DNA of 64,000 bases from Salticus scenicus (taxonomy: Eukaryota > Arthropoda > Arachnida > Araneae > Salticidae). The first letter of the stretch is position 1. Each line of letters opens with the position of its first letter. A program made the translations under genes and the position numbers. The notes below the pieces were generated by a model. The model searched no databases, was not told the DNA's origin, and worked only from the letters and a program-made list of their open reading frames with translations. The stretch is taken from NCBI GenBank assembly GCA_963930645.1, contig OZ005648.1, forward strand, positions 5,842,131 to 5,906,130. Direction: 5' to 3'. Below, in pieces: positions 1 to 12,099 of the stretch.

Positions 1-655
1 ATGCACCTTGACCTTAATTAGTGCCTACCAACTTCTGGTGTCAACCGCTTAATAGGTGGCGCTGCTATACAGTGATTTCTGAACTTTAATGGGAGGCTAT
101 ATCTCAGGTTCTATTGCGTATAATCAAACAAACTTGATATGTAAGAAGGCCATTATGAGAGATTATGCTGATTCAATTTAAATGCTTATCGGCCAACAGG
201 TGGCGCTGCTATACAGCGATTTTTTCAATTTAAGGGAAGAATATATCTCAGGTTGTATAGCGTATAATCTAACAAAACTTGATATGTGAGAAGGCTATTA
301 GGAGACGTACTGATTCAAGTTGGATGGTTATAGGCCTATAGATGATGCTGCTATACTGGAAATTTCCTCGATAACGGGAAAGCTATATCTCAACTTGTAT
401 GGCATATAACTGTACGAAACTTGGTATGTGAGATAACCATTATAAAAACGCATTTTTTAAGATGTCATTTGTAGACAATAAAACTGTCTTTCTTTGGATG
501 TTTAGTGTTAGTTTTCTCTGAGATAAAAATCATTTGCATTTATGATATGTTAGATAACTTTAATGAACAATAGTTTCAATAAATTATTTGCCCTTAGTGA
601 GTCTGTATAAGAAGATATAGATGAAAGTCTTGTGGTGCTGGCCACAACATACTAG
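1..655 (+). mobile_element. Family Y HINE-like element, 3' part (copy Y0)
   Basis: This is the right-hand part of a family Y repeat whose left end lies before the window. It holds about three diverged tandem units of roughly 143 bp. The phrase GGTGGCGCTGCTATAC recurs at 55 and 199 and a weaker form occurs near 341. The right end near 630-655 carries the family Y end-B hairpin (TTGTGG...CCACAA) next to a decayed copy of the tag seen in Y1 and Y2. No coding potential is seen. The Helentron-associated class is inferred from end structure. Confidence 0.55.
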
Positions 656-1475
656 TTTCATATGTACAAAGCAAGTTATATATAGAATAGGTTGTGAAAA
701 CATTTATCTTTCGTTTGCAGGACAACAACCAAAAAAAAAAAAAAAAAAAAAAAAAACGCGAGCATTGGTAAATAAATCTGTTAAAAGAAATGTTTTGAAA
801 TGTGTTTAAAGTACGTTGAAAACAGTGCCTCATCTTCCACCTTAATCTATGGTAAGACAAAGTAGTGTAAGTGCCGCATCAGATTAATCAAGGTAAAATT
901 TCAATCACTGTAATTTCTTTATTCGGAGTGTATATATTTATTTTTTAATTTTGCAATTTTTTAATTTAATGATAATTTGAATACCTGAAATTTCTAAATG
1001 ATTTTTATAAAACGTTTTTAACTTCTTTTTTTCCTCAATCTTGTATTTTACAGTACATTTCTATGGTACAGGCGAACAATTCTGTACATCTTAAACTCGC
1101 TAAAAGTACTCTGTGTCTTAAAATTATTAAACATTAGGGCTTAAATTAAAAGATGCAAATGAACTAATAGCAACAGAAATCGTGTGTTGATTTTTATATA
1201 TTCGCTAAGTATTAGAATTAAACAAATTCAATTACTTATCGGATAAAGAAAGAAAAGTCATGCGATTTGCATAGATTATGAAACATTTGCTAACTACACT
1301 TACCTGATCCATTATTTAACCAACAAGTATTTTAACTTATGTAATCTTTGATATATTTCAAATTATTTTTATGCGTAACACCAAGAAGAGGAACTATGAA
1401 CTATTTCTTTAATATTCCATAGTTTATCTGAATATTTTTTTACATGGCCTTGTAAACCAACCCGTAACGCTAATT
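656..1475. other. AT-rich sequence with no recognised gene
   Basis: The stretch has a poly-A run of about 26 bases at 731-756 and otherwise AT-rich unique-looking sequence. Open frames are short and low-complexity. Nothing here could be assigned. Confidence 0.5.
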
Positions 1476-1560
1476 GCAATCAAATCTTTTTGAGTCTCCC
1501 CATGGAGGCCTCCGCTGACGTTTCGGCAATAAAGAGTTTGCGCAACTGAAGACCGTTTAT
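1476..1560 (+). repeat. Family V hairpin end, copy 1
   Basis: The motif AATCTTTTTGAGTCTCC followed by a mirrored GGAG segment and GCTGACGTTTC closely matches 12100-12170. The layout (AATCT, small hairpin, GAC-TTTC-like tag) resembles the B ends of families X and Z, so this is probably the end of another element of that kind. Confidence 0.4.
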
Positions 1561-1652
1561 TCTTCACAAAAAAAAAAAAAAAAATTACACTGCCAAAGAA
1601 TTTAGAAATCGGAGTTCGTTTATTCATTCAAATACTGATATCTTCTTTTGTA

Positions 1653-1863
1653 CAGTCGGCAACAAAAGTATCCGAACACTAGCAAAAATTCCTATATAAA
1701 AAAAGTAGAGTTAATACTGTTTTGTTAAATAAATCCTTGTCGAATCATGTTTTTAGTCTCTAAGAACATGATTCGACAAGGATTTATTTAACAAAACAGT
1801 ATTAACTCTACTTTTTTTACATAGGAATTTTTGCTAGTGTTCGAATACTTTCATTACCGACTG
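1653..1863. mobile_element. Palindromic Tc1/mariner-like MITE
   Basis: The 211-bp element is almost a perfect palindrome. Its termini read CAGTCGGCAACAAAAGTATCC and the near-inverse on the right, and it is flanked by TA at 1651-1652 and 1864-1865. The arms meet around CGAATCATG...CATGATTCG. A TA duplication with CAGT-type termini is typical of Tc1/mariner. It has no coding capacity. A second copy lies at 3175-3372. Confidence 0.85.
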
Positions 1864-1865
1864 TA

Positions 1866-2614
1866 AATAACTAATTAGATTGAAACTTGCAGAAAAATAA
1901 TTAATACGATCGTTTTTACATATTTTGTGTAAATACATTATATTTTTAACGTGTGTTGTAAAATAAACTGGGATGCCACACCATAGGTAAAATGCATTAA
2001 GAGGTAAATGTGGCACCTCATTTAAAGTTAGTCATAGTGTTTTTTTTTTTTTTTGTCAACACACTAATGTGAATCTTCATCTGCAGTACGTTAATTGTAA
2101 CTACCAGCTGTGTGTTAGCTGTAAAAGAAAGTGCAATGAATATCGATATGAAATGGATCGATATGAAATTATCGATAGGAATATCGAATAATCCTACAAA
2201 ATTTTGTAATTCCTTGCGGACAATCAATAATGAAAATACAAAAATATTTGCCTTATGAAGAAATAAAGTAAAATAAGCGCTGAAAAATAAAGCAATCAAT
2301 CTCTCACATCCCTAGGGGGGAATGAGGATACTTGATCCCATCGGGAGATTTGTCCCCTCATTAATATCTCGAAAATGTGTAAAATTCCAAACTTGAAATT
2401 GGCAACACTTTATGGGTGTTATGTTGAATAATTGTCAGCTTTCATTCATGGTGTGAAAAGGAAAACATAAAGAATTAAATTTGATTAGACAGTTTCTTTT
2501 CAAGTCAAACTTTTTTTTCAACTAGTGTTTAGAGATTAATATCTGAGTTTTGGATATCGGTAAGTGAGTGTTTTTTTCTTTCATTACAAGCACATATAAT
2601 TGTCACTTAATTAC
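1866..2614. other. No gene recognised
   Basis: AT-rich sequence with a poly-T run near 2040-2055. Around 2310-2360 there is a phrase (GATACTTGATCC) that recurs near 2826, suggesting an old dispersed repeat. No credible coding frame is seen. Confidence 0.45.
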
Positions 2615-2630
2615 AAGTAATGAATAAGGA

Positions 2631-2753
2631 TGGGTGGTTGGGTTTTACGTCGCACTAGTGCTGCGCAGATGGGCAATTGGCGACGGTCTTTGACACACCC
2701 CTAGAGGTGGTCCGGAGGCATGCCATCTCAATTTCGATCCTCCACGGCAGGGA
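2631..2753 (+). mobile_element. Short retroposon (SINE-like) with 16-bp target duplication
   Basis: A 123-bp GC-richer insert is bracketed by an exact direct repeat, AAGTAATGAATAAGGA, at 2615-2630 and 2754-2769. A duplication of this length is typical of LINE-mediated insertion. The insert contains a TTTCGATCC stretch near 2732-2741 that resembles a Pol III B box, so a tRNA-derived SINE is plausible. There is no obvious poly-A tail. The family was not identified. Confidence 0.6.
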
Positions 2754-2769
2754 AAGTAATGAATAAGGA

Positions 2770-3172
2770 ATTTCAATCACAGTGTAAATACTAAAGGAAA
2801 AAAATTGGCCTTTTTACTCCTAGAGATACTTGATCCATCTAACTGTGGGAGTTAATCTCAGGGATCAAATCTCCCATAGTGAGGATGATCAAGTTTCACA
2901 ACTTATATTCCTTAAGAATATCTGCCTGCAAATATTAATTATTTTTCTCTTTCACAGAAAATTACACGTATAACCTACAAAGTAAAGGAAAGTGTTAAAA
3001 GTAATGCCGGCAGATAGACAAAAGTTGAAAAAAGCTGTGAATTACATTATCAATACTGGAGCACTCCTGAAACCTACAGGATTTGAAGAAATTTGAAAGA
3101 TATTTGAATTAAATGTCATAATGCCTAGATTATACATACAAAAACAAAATATAAAATACAATAAATCGTAAA
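2770..3172. other. No gene recognised
   Basis: AT-rich sequence between the SINE-like insert and the second palindromic MITE. Nothing identifiable. Confidence 0.45.
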
Positions 3173-3174
3173 TA

Positions 3175-3372
3175 CAGTCGGCAGAAAAAGTATCCGAGCA
3201 CTAGCCAATAATTCCGATATCAAAAAAGAACACCTAAAACTATTTTGGTACATAAATCCTTGTCGAATCATGTTCTTAGACTCACTAAGAACATGATTCG
3301 ACAAGGATTTATTTAACAAAACAGTATTAAGTATACTTTTTTTACAAGCTCAAATAATTTTGCTGCCGACTG
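3175..3372. mobile_element. Palindromic Tc1/mariner-like MITE, second copy
   Basis: This 198-bp element has the same family ends as the element at 1653-1863 (CAGTCGGCAG... and its inverse) and is flanked by TA at 3173-3174 and 3373-3374. The centre, including the CGAATCATG...CATGATTCG turn, is highly similar to the first copy, while the outer arms have diverged. It is non-coding. Confidence 0.83.
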
Positions 3373-3903
3373 TACATTCGGAAAGTAATAATTAAATCAA
3401 AAAATGTTATTTTTATGGTAAATGAACGACAAATCCCATACAAATGTTAAAATAATGTAAGAAGCATTATCAAGTATTTTGAAATTTGAAATTCCAATGG
3501 CAAAAGAACTGAAAATTACAAAACAATACATTTTTACTACCATGTCTCATTTTTAAAAATTTCGACAAAGTTCAAAAGTATATATGACTTCTGTTCATTG
3601 GTCTGTCCGCGATTCCTTTTCAGTAAATATTTCCAAATGCCTTAATATAATTCAAGCTCATGCCTTAATATAACATACTAATGCCTTAACGTACTCATGC
3701 CTTAATTTAATATAACTCAAGCTCACTGTAGCATGCTTCCTATTGATAATTATATAAGTTTCAACGCTTGTTTATATACAGGGGCTCACAAAATAATTTG
3801 AATGCGTTACGATTATGAGAGGTATTTGTTTTTAATATATTTCGTTGTCCTTATAGAGCACAAAAAAGCGAAATTGACATCTATATTATTCCAATGCAGA
3901 AAA

Positions 3904-3936
<33 letters not shown>

Positions 3937-6273
3937 GGAATATGGTATTATAAACTATATTCGTAGCTTTACAGGTTCATTTAAAACTATTCAGAGTAGT
4001 TAAAAGCTATTAGTGCGAAAGGTTCTCAGAGTAGAGTAAGAAAGTGTTCTATAATCTGTGCGCACTGTACGGTTTTCCTTTTTTGCTAACTCCCAGAACC
4101 GACAGTTAAATTCTTGTGGTATTGCGCAGTCATATTTTTGAGGTGTTCATTCTTCCAACGAACAGCTCGCAACTTAAGACAGATTTATAATACACAGGGG
4201 TTTACTCTATCACGATTTGCACGTGAAATCAAAGAATTTATGAGACAAGCTCCTGAATAAAAGGAAATCTAATTTCCTTTTACTTCCGTTTAGGGGTGCT
4301 TATTTTAACGTGTAAACTTTAAAATAGACGAGTAAAATTACACGGAAAAAAAAAAAAAAAAACATGAAGTTTATTTTTTTTCCACTTCGCATTTTGTTGC
4401 GTTTTAAAAGAGAACTTGTAGAGCAGTTATTTGGAAAAAGTGTGAATACTTCTAGAGATTTACTGTAAGTGTTCTGCGAAGGAAAATGAATAGATTTAAA
4501 GCATGGAAAATTTAATCTAATATATATATATTTTGTCTATATTATTTTCATTTATTCTAAAAGTGTTATTATTAAAGAAAGAAAAAAAATCGAGATGAAA
4601 TGTTAATCAAAATACTTATTTATTTGCACTTAAAGGCAAGTATTATATAAGTAGCTTTAAGTTTTGTTATCGTACATTTTGTAAGAATGTTGACATATAC
4701 TTAGCTATTGAACATAATTTTGCATGTATCTATCTTTTTAAGTTAAATGTGCAATCAGCACTCCCCCCCCCCCTCCCCACAACACCACCACCATCACACA
4801 CACACCTAATTTTGCCGTAAATTGCCGTAGAAACATGCTGCTGGTACCGATCGATTTGTAATAACGTCTAGTTTATAATGGTATAGTTAGATTTTTGCTT
4901 AGGGAGTCGTCTACATATTAAAACTGGCATCAACTTCATTTTTTTTAATGTTAACCCCCATTTATTATAATTTATTAATTATTTGGATCAAATCATCGCA
5001 GAAAATGGTATAGTTTACGTATTTCGCTCAATTTTTCATAGAGTTATAAGCTGTCAAAGTATGTGGATGCTAATGTTAAATGAATGTGACAAACATTAAT
5101 TCGTATCTTCCCAAAAAATTATTATATTCAAATTCTTTTTTTTTTTTTTTTATGCTTTAGGATGAAGTGACCCAAACATATTCCATGCATATTTTTGATA
5201 AAAAAAACATTTTTTGAATTATGAAAATTATTAACAAATTCATATTCGAAAAAATTATGAATTATGACCTATATTAATTTTTTGCACGAATAGAACAAGC
5301 ATCATCAAAAACATGGGTTTTCAAATTTACAGCTCGTTCTTAACATTATCTTTTGAGTTACAGTAACATTTCCTTTTTTAGTGCTGTTAGGGGGCCGTCA
5401 CTTGTTACAATCTGTGTCCTCTGTAAGTAAACATCTGTATAACAAGCCCCGCCTCTATATCGCTGAAACAATATTTTAAAAAAATCTACTTCGAATATTC
5501 GTATTTGGCTCTATATGTGACGCTGGTATGCATAAATCTCAATGGCATTTACGACATGACATCGATTGCTGAAGACAAAACTTAAATGATTTAATTGCAA
5601 ATATGTAAAATCATTTTGTCTTATAATGTAAAGTTTTAGAAGAATGTATAAAGGCGTGGCTTACGTTACAAGATAGGAACATTTTCGATCCTGATGTGTT
5701 AAGTCTTTCTTCTTAAATATTAAATATCTTTTTCTAGTTTTTCACTGCTAAAATTCTGTTTTAACCCTGCTGTCCTTTTTTTTTTTTTTTTTTAAATATT
5801 GTAGGGTTCGTGCACCTCAAGTTAAATGTCATGTTTTAGAAAATACGGTAAAGCGAGGCTTACTGTTTCAAACAACAATACGCATTTGATAATCGTTTTT
5901 ATTATTATTATTATTATTATTGTTTAATAATTTTTATAAGATTTTTTACCATGAATTTTCTGTGGGATTTACAAGTTAATTGTATCCTTACGAATACAAA
6001 ACTGTCTTTTTTTCACTATCAGTGTCCTGTTATTATTATTATTTTGTTTTTTTTAACCCTGGGGGATAACTCTGTAATTCGTATACTTTTTTAACTACGT
6101 TAAATTAACAAGCGTGCTCGATGTAAAATTATATCTTTCTCAACGTAAAATCAGAAAAGAAATTGAATGGAAGACTTTAAAATTGATTCGCAGCTTAACA
6201 ACGTAACTAATAGAATCGAAACACAGCTCCAACTATTTATAAAGACTTCTGCTTTATTTTTTAGGTGATTTTC
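3373..6273. other. Long AT-rich stretch, mostly unassigned
   Basis: No coding region is seen in 2.9 kb. Contents are simple sequence: poly-T at 3906-3932, poly-C at 4764-4776, a CA run near 4796 and ATT repeats near 5900-5920. A diverged direct repeat of roughly 190 bp may be present around 5640 and 5830 (AAGCGAGGCTTAC / AGGCGTGGCTTAC). A Tc1-like terminus lies at 3779. Confidence 0.4.
3779..3806 (+). mobile_element. Possible Tc1-like left terminus
   Basis: After a TA, the sequence CAGGGGCTCACAAAATAATT resembles Tc1-type inverted repeat ends. No matching right end was found, so this is a solo or truncated terminus. Confidence 0.35.
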
Positions 6274-6926
6274 ACTTTCCGAACACTATAGTGAAGAAAG
6301 TATTGTAATCATGTCAAAAATCCGAATTCGAGATTTTGATCTTTCTATACGTTTCGAGGTGCCCTGAGTCCGTTTTCACTATTTTTACGATGATGTATAT
6401 GTGTATGTCTGTGAGGGAACACGCTAGCGTCTAAACGCTTTGTTCGAATGAGCTGAAAGTTGGTACGCATGTCGCAAGTCACCCTAGTACGAACCCTATA
6501 GATTTTGGTGAATCTAGCACTTATAGCTATTTTATAAGGACACCAGGAAAAATTGTTTATCATTATGGCCTACGGGACCAAATTTTTAAAAGTGCGATAG
6601 CATCTAAACGCCTTGTTCAATTGAGCTGAAAATTTATGGGACTATTATACATCACTGTTGCGCTAACTATAAGCATTTTGGTGAATCTAGCATTTATAAG
6701 TTTTTACAGGGACACAACGAAAAATTCTTTATCATTATGGTCTTCTGGGTTTAGAGCTCAGTAGCGTTCAATAAAACATCGTGTACTATAGGGAGAAAAA
6801 CACTCAAACACTCTATTGTGGTTTTCTCTCTTTTGTTTGTTTAACAACTCCTCTTTCTTTACTTTATCTACAAAACTGTTAATGACTCAATGTTCGGAAA
6901 GTCGAGTGGAGTCACTCCAGATTTTT
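6274..6926 (+). mobile_element. Family Z HINE-like element (copy Z1)
   Basis: The left end (A) starts ACTTTCCGAACACTATAG and folds on a partial inverse (GAAAGTATTG). The right end (B) has the same tag, ACTTTCCGAACA, in inverse, followed by a terminal hairpin GAGTG...CACTC and CCAGAT. The interior has two diverged units of about 180 bp, each containing GGTGAATCTAGCA and a GACACCAGG or GACACAACG phrase. Non-coding. Other copies are at 25725 and 59175. Confidence 0.72.
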
Positions 6927-7522
6927 TATAAAATAGCAGCACGCAACAGGCAAAATTGAGAGAGGTCGTTTGGACATGCCAGAACGGTTTCACCCTACTC
7001 TCTCCCCTAAATTCACTAATACACCAATCGAGTTTTATTTAAACCGCAATACACTTTCGTGAGTTGACAATCATTTATTCGATATTATTGAATTACGAGT
7101 AATTAGTACATATTCGTACAGAACGCTCATCGTGCATTAAAAAATGCCACATAAATCATAATAATGACTTAAAAAAAAATATCAGCAATAACCTCAAATG
7201 TTACTTTTTACCCTGTTTGTATTAACTCGCTTTCTTGTTTGTCCAGTACAAATCTTGAAATCGATTATGAACTAACTTCCCGACTAGCTAGACACTTGAA
7301 ACTTTTAGAATAGCTCAGAACACGATGGCAATGTATTCTTTTAATACTTTTATTCAATTAATAAATGTTTGAAAATTTCTTATAATGGTTCTCTTCATTA
7401 CGCACTGGATCGTTTTCTTTCAAGTGGATGGGATAATTCATCAAACAATTTTTTTTTAAAGTATTAATACATAGAATTGTTAAGTTTATAGGATTCAACA
7501 GAAAATTTAAAAACATGGTATA
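6927..7522. other. Unassigned sequence with a satellite fragment
   Basis: Mostly unassigned. The part near 7225-7325 is an inverted, diverged copy of the 155-bp tandem unit at 47341-48110, recognisable by GACTAGCTAGACA and GTCCAGTACAAATCTTG in inverse orientation. Confidence 0.5.
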
Positions 7523-7811
7523 TACAGGGTGGTCCGAAAAACATGATAGAAAGTAAGCGATCGTTGTGAAAAAAAATAAAATATGCAAGAACATGAAACC
7601 TATGTTATTGAATAAAGATGTGAATGACATTTAATATACAAGGCGCTCGAAATGTCTACCGTCCCTGACTATAGTGTGATAAAGCCGGTTCTGAAACTTT
7701 GTCATAAAGCGCTGGAGTGTGTCGGAATCTTTTCTTTTCTTTTCTTTTTTCTTTTTTTTTTTTTTTTTTTTTTTGTTATTTGCTATGCAATAAACAACGG
7801 GGGAGGCTTAA

Positions 7812-7869
7812 CCTTTGGAGACGGGCTCTTCTGAATCTCCACAGTGGCTTTGGAGCCCCTCTCTAAAGG
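7812..7869. mobile_element. Tiny TTAA-flanked insertion
   Basis: A 58-bp segment between two TTAA sites (7808 and 7870) begins CCTTTGGAGA and ends with the inverse of CCTTTAGAGA. This could be a minimal piggyBac-like derivative inside the mariner fossil, but TTAA is common in AT-rich DNA. Confidence 0.35.
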
Positions 7870-7918
7870 TTAAAAACGCTCAAAACCACTGCATAGTGGT
7901 GAGCGGCTTCTTTCCGTC

Positions 7919-8895
7919 TTAGAATCTTAGAAAGTGCATCAGTCTCAATTCTGATGGTCGATTTAAGGCCCTCAAGTGAATCAGGGGATTCCTGTAGATT
8001 CTGTCCTTGGTGTAAACCCATAAGAAGAAGTCGCACGGATTTAGGCCCGGACTGTATGGGGACCCCTCTATCCCGTGACCTGTGAATTTGTCTGTATCCA
8101 ATGCAATCAAATGCTCACTAAACGTCGTTTTAACCTTTTACAGCCCAATGTTCCCAATTGGGAACATCAAATTAAAACTTATTTAAAAAATTAAATTGCA
8201 CTAATAGTGACTTGAAAAAATTAGTGGACATACTTAAAAGATGACTTGATTTTTTAAAACCGAAGCAACATTCCTATCATTAGTTGGTAACTGTACAAAA
8301 AATCTCCAAAATGATCATTTTCATATTTCTTCCCACAGAGTACAAATAAAAAAAATGCATAAAAATTTGAAAGTATCCGATGATTCTGAATATCAGTTGG
8401 TTTATTTAAAACAGCTCTTATTATCAAAAAGGACATCAAACTTGATAATATTAATCAGATTATATTAATAATCTATAATATTAATCTTAAAAATTTAAGA
8501 CTATTAATAATTATTATTAATGGCAATTAATATTTATGTATGTATTTTTTTCCATTTAAATGATTAATATCCCTTAACTAAAGCATTATAAAGTAAAATA
8601 TGCAAATAACTAATGAAAAATATACCTGGATCTAAATTCGGCCTGTAAAAGGTTAAGCCACAGGAGGACATCAGCAGTTCTATGGGGACAAGCCCCATTT
8701 TGCATGAACCAGTCATGTTGAGACAGTCCGCTTCAGGGCCAAAATGACACTCTAGAAACTCTCGATACTTCACTGCCGTGACCATACAGTCAATGAATAT
8801 CGGACCACTCATCCGCTTCGACGATATGGCACACCACACCGTGACTCTTTGTGGATACAGTCGTGAGACGACATTGAGATGAGGATTTTCCGTAC
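7919..8895 (-). pseudogene. Broken Tc1/mariner-type transposase
   Basis: Minus-strand translation gives transposase-like blocks. Near 8800-8880 is HPQRVTVWCAIS-like text (seen as YPQRVTVWCAISSKR), and near 8690 is FMQNGACPHRTAD in another frame. Near 8000-8060 is SPYSPGLNPCDFFLW. The family normally reads MQDGA at the second acidic residue; here it is Asn, so the catalytic site looks lost. There is a frameshift between the first two blocks, and the insertion at 8134-8652 separates the second from the third. The SPYSPGLNPCDFFLW block carries the usual third-acidic-residue context. The N-terminal DNA-binding region is not recognisable. The gene is clearly dead. Confidence 0.8.
8134..8652. mobile_element. 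piggyBac-like MITE inserted in the transposase
   Basis: A 519-bp AT-rich insert is flanked by TTAA at 8130-8133 and 8653-8656. It has inverted ends CCTTTTACAGCCC on the left and CCTTTTACAGGCC as the right end read inward. It splits the mariner-type transposase between conserved blocks. Next to the left end is a hairpin, TGTTCCCAATTGGGAACA. TTAA targets and CC-T3 ends fit piggyBac-type elements. No transposase is encoded. Confidence 0.75.
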
Positions 8896-9109
8896 CTCAA
8901 TGGCACCTCAAAAAATATTCTTACGATAAATAATCGTTCTTCCAAGGTCAGTGATTCCATATTGTTTATTAATTATTTCCGGTAATCAAGCATTCACCTA
9001 AAATGTCAATATATGTGCAATTACAATATGGAAGAATAATACTTATATCAGTACATTTGAAATCAGGAACTTAAAATACTTTCTATCATGTTTTTCGGAC
9101 CACCCTGTA

Positions 9110-9484
9110 TACATATATATATTTTAATCGTATAATTATTATGTTTAATTTAATTACACGCAGTACACGCAGATATATAAATATGTGTACACCGTGCGTG
9201 AGGATTAAGAACAATTAGGTTAACATTTATTAATAAAAATTTTACGAAATGAAAGTACCTAAATAAATAAACATTGGAAACTCTTAAATTTACAACGTAA
9301 ATGCCAGTCATGACTTAATTTATTAGTATTTTGAAAAATAAATCAAAATTTCATTCATTTCAGTCTAAAATAAATCGAGAACAAATTGTACAGAGAAAAT
9401 GAATAGGTCAAATTGAGACAAAGAGAACGACAAAATTCTCTACCAAAAAAGGTAAACAAATAATTTTTAAATATTTTACCTTTG
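9110..9484. other. No gene recognised
   Basis: Short AT-rich stretch between the mariner fossil and the pogo-like element. Nothing identifiable. Confidence 0.45.
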
Positions 9485-9486
9485 TA

Positions 9487-10328
9487 CAGTACAGGATCCG
9501 TTATCTAGAAACCCGTTATCCAGAATGCTCCGAAAACCAGAATGCAAAATGTCAACTACCAAAATTTTTAATTATTGTAAAATTTAAAAATTAAAGTTAT
9601 ACAATAGCAGCGGTCAGAATTATAGTTTTACAACCTACTTCCTTTAATGCTACGGTGTTATTCTGAGGAAATGTGGTGAGCAAAAATTGTCCAAACAATT
9701 ACTGAAAATTTTGCAAATTTAGGTTAGAAATGAATTTTTGTGGTATTTTTTAATTGATAAAGATTAATAACACATACTTCTTAAAGCACCCAATAGCAAA
9801 TGAATTTTATCCTTTAAATCAGGTCGTATGCATTAAGTCCCAATTGTTATAAAAATTTTAAGTAATTTTTATTAATTTCCATTATTTTTAGAATTCATTT
9901 CATAAAATATTTAGCATTATGTGCTAAAAATATTTGAAATATTTATGAACAATTACTGTCAGACACACTATAAGCAAAAAAATATAGAAATGTTTGCAAA
10001 ATCCAAATTGAAAGGATTTTACTCTCAGGTCCAAAATAAAATTTTATATATGTTTATTTATTTTTCATTTATTATTACTATTATTATTTATAGTTCAAAA
10101 TTCTAATTAAGAATGTTTTTTTATTTTTTATTTTGTAGAAATAATTTATTAAATGAACAAATATATATAGGTAAAGTGTTTATATATATCATTCATGTTT
10201 ATCACTGCTATTTGTGAAATTATTTTGTACCATTTTTATACACATAATAAAGTGTTCTGAATTACGGAAAAACCCCTTATCCAGAATATCCCAGGACCCA
10301 AGCTTTCCGGATAACAGATCCTATACTG
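9487..10328. mobile_element. pogo/Tigger-like non-autonomous element
   Basis: Inverted ends CAGTACAGGATCCGTTATC (left) and CAGTATAGGATCTGTTATC (right, read inward) are flanked by TA at 9485-9486 and 10329-10330. The subterminal repetition of CCGTTATCCAGAATGCTCCG-like text is typical of pogo/Tigger ends. The AT-rich interior of about 840 bp has no transposase frame. Confidence 0.75.
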
Positions 10329-10330
10329 TA

Positions 10331-11229
10331 TATATACATATTCAACGACGTGTCATCGCTAAAACTTTCTGTCCTTTAATTTGGTTGAGTCTAATAATAA
10401 GCCAACACTCTCACAAGAAAAGGGAAAGATTCGTGCATTCTTCATCACAAAGAGGCGCTTTGCTTACCTCTTAATGTTATTGCATCCTAATGAAGGAAGG
10501 CATCAACCGCTGTTCTTTTGAAGCTACAGTTATTCTGCAATTGCGTGACGGGGTATATTCTGCTCCGATATTTATTCATTATGCATGACGCTGAAAGAAC
10601 GACATTAGAAAGGAAATTTTATTGTGTGGCATTTTCTGATAATTAATATATATCTATTTTTTAATGTATGAAGCAGTGAATATTTCCTCACCTGATCCAT
10701 GTTAGACGAATAGATTCATTGCTTGTGAGTATAAAAGTTCTAAGATTTGGGTTAGTCTAAAGCCCTTTTCATACGGATTTAGAAATTGCCTTGTTGTATA
10801 AGAGGGGCATAAATTAATCCATTCTTTTATAATTCATTTTGTGGTAATTTAATAAATTTTTAATTTCATTGGTAGCTAGGTCGTATATTTCCAAATTATT
10901 TAAACCACAACATGATTCAATAACTAGAATTCAAAATCTTTCTGTAGAAGCGAAGCGCCATAATTTTTTATTTTATTTCATTTTTTATCGTTACAAATAA
11001 AAAGGCAGTAGTAATGTTTTGAAATGTTATATTTAACCGAAAATTTCGTTAATGTTTCAAAAATTTTTTTTTTTTTTTTAATCCTTGAATCAAAAGACAA
11101 ATTTGAAAAAAAGAAGAAGAACCAAAAACGATGTCGTTTACACTGATTATTAACACTTTCTAACTGTACGTTTTCGTCGCGTCGTTTAACCATCAGTGTT
11201 CTTTGTCTACGCTATATCACACAGCGGAC
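10331..11229. other. No gene recognised
   Basis: AT-rich sequence with a poly-T run near 11066-11080. No element ends or coding frames could be supported. Confidence 0.45.
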
Positions 11230-12065
11230 AGGTAGACTAATTGATTTCATAATCCCTCTTTAACATTGTTGGGAAGTTTTCAAAATTCCTAACACAAACC
11301 GAAATGCGATTCCAGTTAATTCCAATTGTTGCCCTTAAAGTATCTGTATATTTTTGTGTAGCCCTGTAAATTTGTACGTTAAGAGTATTATATCCTACAC
11401 AACATTTAACAGCAGTAAGTGTCAATTTCTTTATGGTTTTTACTGTAGAAAGTTATAAAAATGTGTCTCCTAAAACTCAATGCAATGAAAATTTTGGGGG
11501 TGTTCCTGAACACAAAACCGTTGTACAAGGCCTATTGATGCCATTTTAAATAGGGAACATTGCATAGTGGACTTGAATAACGTATATTATTTTTAAGAAA
11601 TTCTGAAAATACTTAGAGATACTGGAGGTCAGCAACCGGACAGACGAATAGACGAATTCAAACCATAATGACTGTCAAACATCGTTAGAAAATGTTAAAA
11701 ACGAAAATGCAATTTCAGCAAATTCCAATTATAGCCATTCCATTAATATAACTAAATATTTTTATGTGGCTCTATAAATCTTAAAGCATTTTCTTGTGTA
11801 TCTTTATTATTACTATCAATTTGATTATGATTTGTGCAAAATAAAAGTACTAAAATATGATTTATAGGAATATCTCTCATAGAACGCAATGCTTTGGAAT
11901 GCTTTCGGGTTTCCCTGTACACAAACCAGTGGCGATATTGACTCCATTTTCAATAGGGAACATCCGATAGTGAATTTGAATAATAACATATACCAGTGTC
12001 AAGAAATGCCATTAATATTTACGGGAGTTAGAGCACTGACAGACAAACAGACAAACCGAATATTT
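11230..12065. repeat. Two diverged tandem units of about 450 bp
   Basis: Two consecutive segments (about 11270-11650 and 11700-12050) share an ordered set of phrases. These include CAGTTAATTCCAAT / CAGCAAATTCCAAT, a GGCTCTATAAAT-type phrase, ATAGGGAACAT, and a closing GACAGAC motif. They lie just left of the family V end at 12100, so they are probably its internal repeats. Confidence 0.5.
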
Positions 12066-12099
12066 TGAAGTGGTTTCCAACAATGCAGGAACAGATATA

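Larger units (their letters stand above)
7525..9107 (-). mobile_element. Degenerate Tc1/mariner-like transposon
   Basis: Matching terminal inverted repeats of over 30 bp (CAGGGTGGTCCGAAAAACAT at both ends, inverted) are flanked by TA at 7523-7524 and 9108-9109. The interior holds fragments of a minus-strand transposase gene broken by a frameshift and by a 519-bp TTAA-flanked insertion. The 1583-bp length is inflated by insertions and a pyrimidine run at 7727-7774. Confidence 0.85.

Noticed and set aside
5900..5925. ATT repeat as a regulatory site
   Set aside because: It is an ordinary trinucleotide run in AT-rich DNA.
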